DNA from: Streptomyces mashuensis
GTDB lineage: Bacteria; Actinomycetota; Actinomycetes; Streptomycetales; Streptomycetaceae
DNA length: 64,000 nucleotides
Reading direction: 5' to 3'
Assembly: GCF_014654785.1 (NCBI RefSeq)
Contig: NZ_BNBD01000021.1
Coordinates: 31,456-95,455, forward strand
The translations under genes and the position numbers were made by a program. Each line of letters starts with the position of its first letter. The first letter of the stretch is position 1. Positions 1 through 7,574 of the stretch are shown in pieces. The notes beneath the pieces are model-generated. The model did not search any database and was not told the origin of the DNA. It worked only from the letters and a program-made list of their open reading frames with translations.

Positions 1-515
1 TCGCGCTGGTCGGGGGCGCTGGTGATCAGGGCGACGCCGGCGAGGGCGAAGCCGACGTCGAGGGGGTCGGTGTCCGGGCGCAGGAGACCGGCGTCGGCGC
101 CGGCGCGCAGAAGGGTGCCGAGTGCGGTGCCGAGCTTGTCGAGGGTCTCGGCGAAGGGGTCCGCGCCGGACGCGACCGCCGCCCGCAACGCGTCCGCCAT
201 GCCCTGCTTGGCGGCCAGGTAGTCGATGAAGTCGTCCATCCACAGGCGGATCGCCCGGTCCGGCGTATGGCCGGCGAGCAGCGTCGTGGCGCTGTCGCAG
301 ACCCGGGCCAGCTCGTTGCGGTAGGCCGCCTCGACCAGCGCCTCGCGGGTGGGGAAGTGGCGGTAGAGCGTGGCCGAGCCGACCCCCGCGGCCTTGGCGA
401 TCGTGTCGATCGCGACGTCCGCGCCCTTCTCGGCGAAGGCGCGCACGGCCGCTTCGAGGATGCGCTCGCGGTTGCGGCGCGCATCGGCGCGCAGCGCGCC
501 CGGCTTCGTGGTCAA
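1..515 (-). CDS. TetR-family transcriptional regulator (3' end cut off by window edge)
   Basis: The minus-strand reading begins TTKPGALRADARRNRERILE and continues with a typical TetR N-terminal helix-turn-helix (AIDTIAKAAGVGSATLYRHF, about residues 35-54), then a helical ligand-binding domain that runs off the left edge. I chose the TTG at 515 because GGGAGAG lies just upstream and no better in-frame start follows before the HTH. It is divergent from the SDR gene at 647, and the space between them holds two palindromes that are the obvious operators, so it probably represses itself and the SDR until a small ligand binds. The ligand is unknown. Confidence 0.85.
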   Translation of the reverse strand, partial: MTTKPGALRADARRNRERILEAAVRAFAEKGADVAIDTIAKAAGVGSATLYRHFPTREALVEAAYRNELARVCDSATTLLAGHTPDRAIRLWMDDFIDYLAAKQGMADALRAAVASGADPFAETLDKLGTALGTLLRAGADAGLLRPDTDPLDVGFALAGVALITSAPDQR

Positions 516-552
516 GGCAGCTCTCCCGTCGTCGTGGGCCAGTCTAACTGGA

Positions 553-606
553 CAACCGGGGAGTTCCCCGCTTACCGTTGCGGATAACCGGGGAACTCCC
601 CGGTTA
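553..606. promoter_or_regulatory. Doubled palindromic operator between tetR and the SDR gene
   Basis: A perfect 22-bp palindrome lies at 585-606 (arms TAACCGGGGA and TCCCCGGTTA, 2-bp centre). A near-copy lies at 554-573 (arms AACCGGGGA and TCCCCGCTT, one mismatch). Their centres are about 32 bp apart, three helical turns, which suits two dimers on one DNA face. A possible -10 for tetR (TAGACT read on the minus strand) sits at 541-546. Binding by the TetR encoded at 1-515 is inferred from position and symmetry. Confidence 0.7.
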
Positions 607-646
607 CGGGTGTCGCCCCGTTGTGCCCCAGGCAAGGAAGACCCTC

Positions 647-1492
647 ATGACCTCCCCGAAGACGGTTCTGATCACCGGCACCTCCTCCGGCATCGGCCTG
701 GCCGCCGCCATCGGCACCGCCCGGGCGGGCTGGACGACCATCGCCACCATGCGCGACACCGGAAAGGCCGCGGCCCTGCTCGAGGCCGCCGCCGCGGCGG
801 GTGTCGCGGACCGGATCCAGGTCAAGCGCCTCGACGTGACCGACTCCGCCGGCATCGCCGCCTGCCTGGACGAGGTCGTCGCCGAGCACGGCCGCCTGGA
901 CGCGCTGGTCAACAACGCCGGCGCCGCCCAGGTCGGCACCATCGAGCAGAGCAGCGTCGACGACGTCCGTGCCGCCATGGAGGTCAACTTCTTCGGCGTG
1001 GTGGCGGCGACCCGGGCCGCCCTGCCCCACCTGCGGGCGTCCAAGGGCCGCGTCGTCACCGTCACCAGCGTCGGCGGCGTCGTCGGTCAGCCCTTCAACG
1101 AGGCGTACTGCGCGGCCAAGTTCGCCGTCGAGGGCTTCATGCAGTCCCTCGCACCGGTCGCCGCCACCGTCGGCGTCGACATCACCGTGGTCGAGCCGGG
1201 CGCGGTGGCGAGCGAGTTCGTCGCCAACCTCGGCCTGGACGTACCGGCGCTGCTCGCCGCCGCCGGGCCCTACGCACCGGCGCTCGAGGCGTACCTCGCC
1301 CGCACCCGGCAGTCGTTCGGCAACGCCCAGACCCCGGCCGAGGCGGCCGCCCCGGTCGTCGACGCCCTGACCGCCGCCCACCCGCCCTTCCGCGTCCAGA
1401 CCTCGCAGTGGGCCCGCGACTTCGTCGCCACCAGCCTCGCCGACCTCGACGGCTCGGCCGTCCGGAACCTCACCGGCACCTGGGTGCGCTGA
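647..1492 (+). CDS. Short-chain dehydrogenase/reductase (SDR)
   Basis: This 281-residue protein is a classical SDR oxidoreductase. It has the Rossmann motif TGTSSGIG near the N-terminus, the NNAG motif (VNNAGAAQ) around residue 87, a catalytic Ser (TSVGG), and YCAAK as the Tyr-Lys pair. The C-terminal region with AYLARTRQSF resembles the NADP-dependent ketoreductase-like SDRs. The ATG at 647 is preferred because AAGGAAG precedes it and the Rossmann strand begins right after (KTVLITG). Upstream in-frame starts would place the operators inside the gene. It is divergently paired with the TetR at the left edge and is probably its target. The substrate is unknown. Confidence 0.88.
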   Translation: MTSPKTVLITGTSSGIGLAAAIGTARAGWTTIATMRDTGKAAALLEAAAAAGVADRIQVKRLDVTDSAGIAACLDEVVAEHGRLDALVNNAGAAQVGTIEQSSVDDVRAAMEVNFFGVVAATRAALPHLRASKGRVVTVTSVGGVVGQPFNEAYCAAKFAVEGFMQSLAPVAATVGVDITVVEPGAVASEFVANLGLDVPALLAAAGPYAPALEAYLARTRQSFGNAQTPAEAAAPVVDALTAAHPPFRVQTSQWARDFVATSLADLDGSAVRNLTGTWVR

Positions 1493-1510
1493 CCGTACGC
1501 TGTGCTCGCG

Positions 1511-1541
1511 TTGACCCTCCAGCGACGGGAGACCCCAAGGT
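1511..1541 (+). promoter_or_regulatory. Putative MerR-type promoter/operator
   Basis: TTGACC at 1511-1516 is followed by a 19-bp spacer containing the inverted repeat CTCC(N7)GGAG, with a weak -10-like CAAGGT at 1536-1541. A 19-bp spacer with a dyad inside it is the hallmark of MerR-controlled promoters. The start point would fall about at the ATG at 1549, so the transcript would be leaderless. The -10 is poor, so this is tentative. Confidence 0.4.
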
Positions 1542-1548
1542 GGCGGAC

Positions 1549-2493
1549 ATGGACGACGACACCCCCCTGTACTCCATCGGCGAACTGGCCCGGACGACCG
1601 GCCTGACGGTCAAGACCATCCGGTTCTGGTCCGATGCGGGTGTGGTGCCGCCGACCGGCCGTACGCCCGCCGGCTACCGCCTCTACGGGCAGGACGCCCT
1701 GGCACGCCTCGGCCTCGTCCGTACCCTGCGTGACCTCGGGGTCGGCCTCGCCACGATCCAGCGCGTGCTGGAGCGCGAGGTGACCGTCGCCGAGGTCGCC
1801 GCGGTGCACGCCGAGGCCCTGGAGACGCAGATCCGCACCCTGCGGCTGCGCCGGGCCGTCCTGCGCACGGTGGCCGGACGCGGCTCCACACCGGAGGAGA
1901 TGGAACTCATGCACAAGCTCGCCACCCTGTCCGACCGGGAGCGCCGCCGCCTGGTCACCGCGTTCATCGACAGCGCCTTCGAGGGCCTGGAGGTCGACCC
2001 GGGCTTCCTCGCCACCCTGCGCAGCGCGATGCCCGAGCTGCCGGACGACCCCACGCAGGCCCAGATCGACGCCTGGGTCGAGCTGGCCGAGCTCGTCCAG
2101 GACGACGACTTCCGCGCCGGCATGCGCAAGGCCGCCATCGACCAGATCGAGGCCCTGAAGGAGATCGACCGCCCCGAGCCCGCCCAGGCCGAACGGCTCG
2201 CGGAGCTGATCCGGCGCCGGACCGCAGACGCTCGCGCGGCCGGCATCACGCCGGAGTCGCAAGCCGCGCGGCCCGTCGTGGACGAGCTGGTCCGGGAGTG
2301 CGCCGCACTCAGCGGCCGTACGGACGGGCCGGAGTTCCGCGCATGGCTGCTGCAGCGCCTCGACGCGGCCCGGGACTCCCGCTATGAGCACTACTGGCGC
2401 CTCATCTCCGTCATCAACGGCTGGCCCGCCCCGGACATGGGCCCCGCCGTCGACTGGCTGACGGCGGCGGTACGGGCGTCCCGCACCGCCTGA
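1549..2493 (+). CDS. MerR-family transcriptional regulator
   Basis: The protein has 314 residues. Residues about 5-75 form a MerR winged HTH (YSIGELARTTGLTVKTIRFW, then GYRLYGQDALARLGLVRTLR) followed by a dimerisation helix with ATIQRVLEREV. The remaining 200 or so residues are helical and acidic and match no effector domain I recognise, so the inducer cannot be named. The ATG at 1549 is 56 bp after the SDR stop. A GTG at 1540 is an alternative start. The putative MerR promoter directly upstream points to autoregulation. Same-strand position suggests, but does not prove, a link with the SDR gene. Confidence 0.85.
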   Translation: MDDDTPLYSIGELARTTGLTVKTIRFWSDAGVVPPTGRTPAGYRLYGQDALARLGLVRTLRDLGVGLATIQRVLEREVTVAEVAAVHAEALETQIRTLRLRRAVLRTVAGRGSTPEEMELMHKLATLSDRERRRLVTAFIDSAFEGLEVDPGFLATLRSAMPELPDDPTQAQIDAWVELAELVQDDDFRAGMRKAAIDQIEALKEIDRPEPAQAERLAELIRRRTADARAAGITPESQAARPVVDELVRECAALSGRTDGPEFRAWLLQRLDAARDSRYEHYWRLISVINGWPAPDMGPAVDWLTAAVRASRTA

Positions 2494-2531
2494 CCCACCA
2501 CCGGGGGGTCGGGCCCGACAAGGACCCGGCT

Positions 2532-2556
2532 CCCCGGCCCGGCCCCCGCGCCGGGG
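2532..2556. terminator. Possible bidirectional terminator hairpin
   Basis: CCCCGGC (2532-2538) pairs with GCCGGGG (2550-2556) across an 11-nt loop, between the 3' ends of the convergent merR and ctaD genes. There is no U-tract, as is common in actinomycetes. Confidence 0.35.
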
Positions 2557-2574
2557 TGTTCGGACAGGGGCAGG

Positions 2575-4251
2575 TCAGGGCGTCGCCGCGACGTCCGGGC
2601 GGTGCAGGTCGAAGGCGGGGGATTCGGAACGGATGCGGGGAAGGGCGTGGAAGTTGTGGCGCGGCGGCGGACAGGACGTCACCCACTCCAGCGACCGTCC
2701 GTAGCCCCACGGGTCGTCGGTCTCGACCTTCCTGCCGTACTTGGCGGTCTTCCAGACGTTGTAGAAGAACGGCAGGATCGACAGGCCCAGCAGGAACGAG
2801 CCGATGGTCGAAACCGTGTTCAGGACGGTGAAGCCGTCCGACGCCAGATAGTCGGAGTAGCGGCGGGGCATGCCCTCCGCGCCGAGCCAGTGCTGGACGA
2901 GGAACGTGGTGTGGAATCCCACGGTGAGTGTCCAGAAGGTGATTTTCCCGAGGCGTTCGTCGAGCATTCTGCCGGTGAACTTGGGCCACCAGAAGTGGAA
3001 GCCGGCGAACATCGCGTAGACCACCGTGCCGAAGAGCGTGTAGTGGAAATGCGCCACCACGAAGTACGAGTCGGAGACGTGGAAGTCCAGCGGCGGTGCG
3101 GCGAGGATCACCCCGGTCAGGCCGCCGAAGACGAAGGTGACGAGGAATCCGGTGGCCCACAGCATCGGGGTTTCGAAGGACAGCGAGCCCTTCCACATGG
3201 TGCCGATCCAGTTGAAGAACTTCACGCCGGTCGGAACGGCGATGAGGAAGGTCATGAAGGAGAAGAACGGCAGCAGCACGCCACCGGTGACGTACATGTG
3301 GTGCGCCCACACCGTCACGGACAGACCCGCGATGGAGATCGTGGCCGCGATCAGGCCCCAGTAGCCGAACATCGGCTTCCGGGAGAAGACCGGGATCACC
3401 TCCGAGACGATGCCGAAGAACGGCAGTGCCAGCACGTACACCTCGGGGTGGCCGAAGAACCAGAACAGGTGCTGCCAGAGCAGCGCACCGCCGTTGGCCG
3501 CGTCGAAGACGTGCGAGCCGAACTTCCGGTCCATTTCCAGGGCGAGCAGCGCCGCCGCGAGCACCGGGAAGACGAGGAGGATGAGCACGGCGGTCAGCAG
3601 CACGTTCCACGTGAAGATCGGCATGCGGAACATCGTCATGCCCGGCGCCCGCATGCAGATGATCGTCGTGATGAAGTTGACCGCGCCCAGGATGCTGCCG
3701 AACCCGGACAGCGCCACACCCATGATCCACATGTCGGCGCCGACGCCGGGGGAGTGCGTGGCGTCCGACAGCGGCGCATACGCGAACCAGCCGAAGTCCG
3801 CCGCCCCCTGCGGGGTGAGGAAACCGGCCGCGGCGATCAGCGAACCGAACAGGAAGAGCCAGAAGGCGAGCATGTTCAGCCGCGGGAACGCCACGTCCGG
3901 CGCGCCGATCTGCAGCGGCATCAGCCAGTTGGCGAATCCCGTGAACAACGGCATGGCGAACAACAGCAGCATCACCGAGCCGTGCATCGTGAACGCCTGG
4001 TTGAACTGCTCGTTCGACATGATCTGCAGCCCGGGCCGGGCCAGTTCCGCGCGCATCAGCAGGGCCATCAGGCCGCCGATGACGAAGAACGCGAACGCCG
4101 ACACCAGGTAGAGCGTGCCGATCCTCTTGTGATCGGTGGTGGTCAGCCAGTCCACCACCGAGCCACGGGACATCCGGGCGGTATCCGCGCCGGCGGCCGG
4201 CGCGTGCCGCTCCTCGGCTCTCTCGTCCGCACCCACACCGATGCCGTCCAC
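2575..4251 (-). CDS. ctaD: Cytochrome c oxidase subunit I (aa3-type)
   Basis: This is the catalytic membrane subunit of the aa3-type terminal oxidase, with about twelve transmembrane helices. Visible hallmarks are the low-spin heme ligand region (FTMHGSVMLLLFAMP), the CuB/Tyr motif WFFGHPEVYVLALP, the CuB His pair in TVWAHHMYVTG, and the heme a/a3 histidines in VVAHFHYTLFG. The C-terminus is short and ends about where actinobacterial CtaD proteins end. The GTG at 4251 has GGGAG about 10 bp upstream. A TTG at 4267-4269 and an ATG at 4171-4173 are alternatives. It stands alone, without ctaC, ctaE or ctaF, so it is probably a second copy used by an oxidase whose other subunits are encoded elsewhere. 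Confidence 0.95.
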   Translation of the reverse strand: MDGIGVGADERAEERHAPAAGADTARMSRGSVVDWLTTTDHKRIGTLYLVSAFAFFVIGGLMALLMRAELARPGLQIMSNEQFNQAFTMHGSVMLLLFAMPLFTGFANWLMPLQIGAPDVAFPRLNMLAFWLFLFGSLIAAAGFLTPQGAADFGWFAYAPLSDATHSPGVGADMWIMGVALSGFGSILGAVNFITTIICMRAPGMTMFRMPIFTWNVLLTAVLILLVFPVLAAALLALEMDRKFGSHVFDAANGGALLWQHLFWFFGHPEVYVLALPFFGIVSEVIPVFSRKPMFGYWGLIAATISIAGLSVTVWAHHMYVTGGVLLPFFSFMTFLIAVPTGVKFFNWIGTMWKGSLSFETPMLWATGFLVTFVFGGLTGVILAAPPLDFHVSDSYFVVAHFHYTLFGTVVYAMFAGFHFWWPKFTGRMLDERLGKITFWTLTVGFHTTFLVQHWLGAEGMPRRYSDYLASDGFTVLNTVSTIGSFLLGLSILPFFYNVWKTAKYGRKVETDDPWGYGRSLEWVTSCPPPRHNFHALPRIRSESPAFDLHRPDVAATP

Positions 4252-4508
4252 GGACCACCAACTCCCCAACGTACGGAAGGAATGACCGGCTCATGATCGG
4301 CACGCCGCCCCGGCGGCGGACAGGGCCGAGCGCCCCGCGTTCCCGGCCCTCCCGGCCCCCGGAACAGGGACCTCCGGGCCCTCGGCCCGCGCCGTCGGGC
4401 GGCGACGACCAGGGGCGTGCGTGCGGTCGGTGCGCGCCGAATTTCCCCCATCTGCGCCGTGTGGAGTGCCCCGACGTCCGCCGGGCCTGATCGCCGAGGG
4501 GGATACTG

Positions 4509-4874
4509 GTGGTGGCCGGCATCGAGGCCGGCCCGGGGGATGGGGGCGCGGCGTTGGCGACGAGGGTGTGCGTGACCGTCAAGGGTCAGCTGGGCCTGGA
4601 CGATCCCGGTCGGATGCTCCGGGAGCTCGAGCGGGTCACGAACGTGACGTGGCGTTGGCAGGAGGTCGAACACGGCCCCGCGCTGACCGGCGGAATCGCG
4701 GAGATCCTGCTGGAGGCCCTGATCGCCAAGAGCGCCGAGGCGTCGTTGGAGTACGTGGTCCGGGTCGCGAGGGAGCGGGTCGACCGCTGGCGCGGGGAGA
4801 GGCTCGGCCCGCTGCAGACACACGTCGACGTCTCGCCCGTCGACGAGACCGAGCTCGACGGCGCGGGCGGTTGA
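4509..4874 (+). CDS. EACC1-like effector-associated small protein
   Basis: This 121-residue soluble protein opens with a beta-rich segment (RVCVTVKGQLGLDDPGRM), then LLRELERVTNV-like helices and ALTGGIAEILLEALIAKS. That layout resembles the effector-associated constant component EACC1 (a small ferredoxin-fold-like protein encoded beside caspase and similar effectors in actinobacterial NTP-dependent conflict systems). The assignment is by eye from pattern and neighbourhood. The GTG at 4509 has GAGGGGG at a good distance. Its stop lies 1 bp before the caspase ATG (TGAGATG), so the two are translationally coupled. A role as adaptor for caspase activation is inferred. Confidence 0.7.
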   Translation: MVAGIEAGPGDGGAALATRVCVTVKGQLGLDDPGRMLRELERVTNVTWRWQEVEHGPALTGGIAEILLEALIAKSAEASLEYVVRVARERVDRWRGERLGPLQTHVDVSPVDETELDGAGG

Positions 4875-4875
4875 G

Positions 4876-5904
4876 ATGGCCTCCCGCGCCGTGGTGATCG
4901 GCCCATGGGAGTACGCCGACGACGCGGGCGTCCCCCGGTACGAGGAGATCGGCATCAGCGCGGCCCAGTACGGCAAGGTCCTGGCCGACAACCCCATGTG
5001 GGGCGAGGACCGCTGCCGCGTGCTGACCAAGGAGGAGGTGGACACCGCCGACGGCGTGATGGCGGCGCTGGAGGAAGAGGCGGGCAGGACCGGGGCGGGC
5101 GACGTCTTCCTGGTCGTCTACGTCGGACACGGCGCCTACTGGGGCGACGTGCCGGGCGCCGAGGTGCACTTCTCCGTCGGGTCGTCGTACGACGGCAAGC
5201 CGTGGACGTGGCTGTCGAGCTGGTATCTGTACCGGGCGATGCGCCTGTGCAGGGCGGACCTGAAGGTCCTGATCGCCGACTGCTGCTACTCCAACATGCT
5301 GCCGCACCTGGGGAACGGGCTCGACACCCTTCCGGGGGTGTTCGACGACGCCGGCCAGGGCACGTGTGTGCTGACCGCACTGAAGGACGACAACATCAGG
5401 GCCTGGCCGCTCGGCTGCACCGAACTTCCCGGCGAACTGGCGAAGTGCACGCCCTTCAGCGGGCATTTGCTGGACGTCCTCCAGCGCGGGACGACGGACT
5501 ATCGCCCCCACATCACCCTGGGGCTGCTCCGTGACGCCGTCGTGAGTGAAATGCGCCGTTGCCGGTTCGACCACGACAAGCCGCGGATGCTGCTCAACGA
5601 TGCCCGGGAGAGCCGCGCGCTGTTCACCAACCGCATGGATGCCGCCCTGCGCGAACCGCACCCCGGGAGTCCGGTCTCGGCCAAGGAGTGGGTGGCGGCC
5701 CTTTTGCGAGGGAACGGCTGCGACCTGGAAGAACTCCTGCAGGACCCTCGCAAGACCGGCGAAGTGGTCGCCCTGCTGCGCACCTCCTCACGTGAGGGCG
5801 CCGCAGCGATCGCGCAGCACCTCGAAGAGCGGGCGTCCGCCTTGTTCCGCTCCCATGACTTCGCCCGTTATTGGAACAAGGCGGAACGGGCCCTGCGTGC
5901 ATGA
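4876..5904 (+). CDS. Caspase-like cysteine peptidase (C14 family)
   Basis: The 342-residue protein has a caspase-type core. AVVIGPWEY forms strand 1. FLVVYVGHGAYW carries the catalytic His (about residue 85). KVLIADCCYSN carries the catalytic Cys (about residue 137). An Arg/Lys-rich alpha-helical C-terminal third has no domain I recognise. Bacterial caspases of this kind cleave after basic or acidic residues and often act as death or self-disabling effectors. It is flanked by an EACC1-like gene upstream and a helical-repeat gene whose ATG overlaps its stop by 4 bp (ATGA), so three coupled genes form one module. The trigger and substrate cannot be read from sequence. Confidence 0.85.
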   Translation: MASRAVVIGPWEYADDAGVPRYEEIGISAAQYGKVLADNPMWGEDRCRVLTKEEVDTADGVMAALEEEAGRTGAGDVFLVVYVGHGAYWGDVPGAEVHFSVGSSYDGKPWTWLSSWYLYRAMRLCRADLKVLIADCCYSNMLPHLGNGLDTLPGVFDDAGQGTCVLTALKDDNIRAWPLGCTELPGELAKCTPFSGHLLDVLQRGTTDYRPHITLGLLRDAVVSEMRRCRFDHDKPRMLLNDARESRALFTNRMDAALREPHPGSPVSAKEWVAALLRGNGCDLEELLQDPRKTGEVVALLRTSSREGAAAIAQHLEERASALFRSHDFARYWNKAERALRA

Positions 5905-7574
5905 GCCACGGCGACCGGCCGGATCACGGTTACTCCTGGGTGACGGCGTGCGAGATCGGCGAGTTCGTACGGAGGGTGCAGGCCCTCCGGGAGGGCGAGC
6001 AGCCCGGCATCGACACCGACCCCGGCGAGCCGCCCCGGCCGGCCACCGCCATCAGGGCTCTGCACGCCTTCGCGGTCATGCGTCCCACCGCCGATCTGAT
6101 CGAGGCCGCGCGGAAGGACTTCAGCTACCGCGACGCCGTCAGTGTCCTGGCCACCGCCGCGCTGTGCCGCAGCGTGCCGGAGGCCGCCGAGCTCACGATC
6201 CGCCAGTGGCGGGCGGAGTCGAAGCACGGCGACAGGACACCGAAGACCGACGACATCATTCGCGACATCGCCCGCCAGCGGACCGTCCCGGACGTCGCGG
6301 CGTTCGTCCGGGAATGCCGTAAGGCCGACAAAGCCCCGCTGGTGGCCAAGACGCTCGGCGCTTTCACCGAGCCCCGCTCCGGGCGGAGAAGCCTTGACAA
6401 GGCCCTGCTCTACATCGCGTTGCGCGACGAGGGCTGTGCTGAGGAGGCCGTCGAGCTGCTCGGCCGGACGCTGAAGGGCCTCGGCGACCTGGACGCCACC
6501 AACGCTGTGGACGACGCGGACGCCTTGGACGACCTGGTGGGGGCGCTGCACGAGCTCAGCCCGTCCGAGCGGATCCTCGAGGAGTGGATCGACAAGGAGC
6601 TGCGCTTCCCCCAGCGTGTGCCCTACACGATCGGCCGCGTCGTACGCCTCACCGTCGGCCGGCCACCGGGCCGGGACGCCCTCGTCGAGCACATCGGCCG
6701 TCACTGGCGGCGCCACGACCTCGTCGAACTGTGCAGTCAGCTGTGCAGGACCGCTCCGGACAAGTGCGCACAGGTCCGCCTGCATGCCGCGTCCCGTCAC
6801 GACGTCCAGGAGCTGGCGGACGTCATCATCGCCTGGCGCGGCGCGGAAAGCCTGGCGAGGACCACCCGGGACCTGCTGAGAGACATCGTGGCGATGCGCG
6901 CCGCACCGCAGGGCGGCCCCCGGTCGCTCAGCGACCTCGCAGACCTCGACCACGTGCTGCGCAACATCCGCGCCGATCCGGAGTGCAACCGCATGCTCCG
7001 GCTCGTCGCCGCGGAACACGTCGACGGCCGCTCCGGGGCCGACCTCGCGACCCTGCTGCACCGCATCGAGCGGCGCGGGGACCGCTGGCGTGCGGCACAG
7101 AACATCGCTGCGCAACTCACCGCCCGCGCCCTGCGCCAGGACGACGCGGCGAGCCGCACGCTCGTCGACTACATCAAGGCGCTGCGCGAGGCACAGGACA
7201 CCCGTACGATCGCCACGACCCTCAAGGAACTCGCCGACTCCTCCCGCTCCGGCCACTCCTCCCACTCCGGCCATGCTCACGCCGTGTGGGTCACGCTGGT
7301 CGCCGACATCGCCGAGCGGCTGTGCCGGCTGGAGCTGACCGACGACGCCATGAACCTCCTGGAACGTTGTCTGGAGAGCGAACACCGGATCGCGCCCGAG
7401 GATGCCCCCAAGGTCGTCGGGCGCCTGCGTGGCGGCGGGGCGAAGCCGCCCGAGTGGGTGGCGTCCCTGTTGTCGGCGACGGTGGGCCGCTGGTTCGATG
7501 CCCACCTGCGCGACAGTGCGCTCCAGCGGCTGTCCGAGGCCGGATTCGTCACGGAAGCGGAGGGGGCGGGGTGA
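5901..7574 (+). CDS. Large alpha-helical repeat protein of the caspase module
   Basis: The protein has 557 residues and is almost all alpha-helical. Recurring units of about 33-40 residues have patterns such as AVSVLATAALCRSVPEAAEL and DLVELCSQLCRTAPDKCAQV, reminiscent of TPR, pentatricopeptide or HEAT-type solenoids. There are no membrane segments, Walker motifs or catalytic signatures, and a His/Ser-rich low-complexity patch (SSRSGHSSHSGHAHA) lies near residue 460. The ATG overlaps the caspase stop. I infer that it is the sensor, scaffold or substrate platform of the module. Its 3' end overlaps the opposing permease gene by 26 bp. A specific family cannot be named. Confidence 0.75.
   Translation: MSHGDRPDHGYSWVTACEIGEFVRRVQALREGEQPGIDTDPGEPPRPATAIRALHAFAVMRPTADLIEAARKDFSYRDAVSVLATAALCRSVPEAAELTIRQWRAESKHGDRTPKTDDIIRDIARQRTVPDVAAFVRECRKADKAPLVAKTLGAFTEPRSGRRSLDKALLYIALRDEGCAEEAVELLGRTLKGLGDLDATNAVDDADALDDLVGALHELSPSERILEEWIDKELRFPQRVPYTIGRVVRLTVGRPPGRDALVEHIGRHWRRHDLVELCSQLCRTAPDKCAQVRLHAASRHDVQELADVIIAWRGAESLARTTRDLLRDIVAMRAAPQGGPRSLSDLADLDHVLRNIRADPECNRMLRLVAAEHVDGRSGADLATLLHRIERRGDRWRAAQNIAAQLTARALRQDDAASRTLVDYIKALREAQDTRTIATTLKELADSSRSGHSSHSGHAHAVWVTLVADIAERLCRLELTDDAMNLLERCLESEHRIAPEDAPKVVGRLRGGGAKPPEWVASLLSATVGRWFDAHLRDSALQRLSEAGFVTEAEGAG

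Noticed and set aside
370..1548. N-terminal extension of the MerR frame by about 390 residues
   Set aside because: It runs through the SDR gene in the wrong frame and is Arg/Pro-rich; the HTH begins shortly after 1549.
2602..4296. A 564-residue plus-strand frame opposite ctaD
   Set aside because: It is rich in Glu/Arg/His with no sense, and ctaD on the minus strand has heme and copper ligands.
4293..4490. Small plus-strand frame before the EACC1-like gene
   Set aside because: Pro/Arg-rich, no ribosome site, no recognised features; treated as the leader of the caspase operon.
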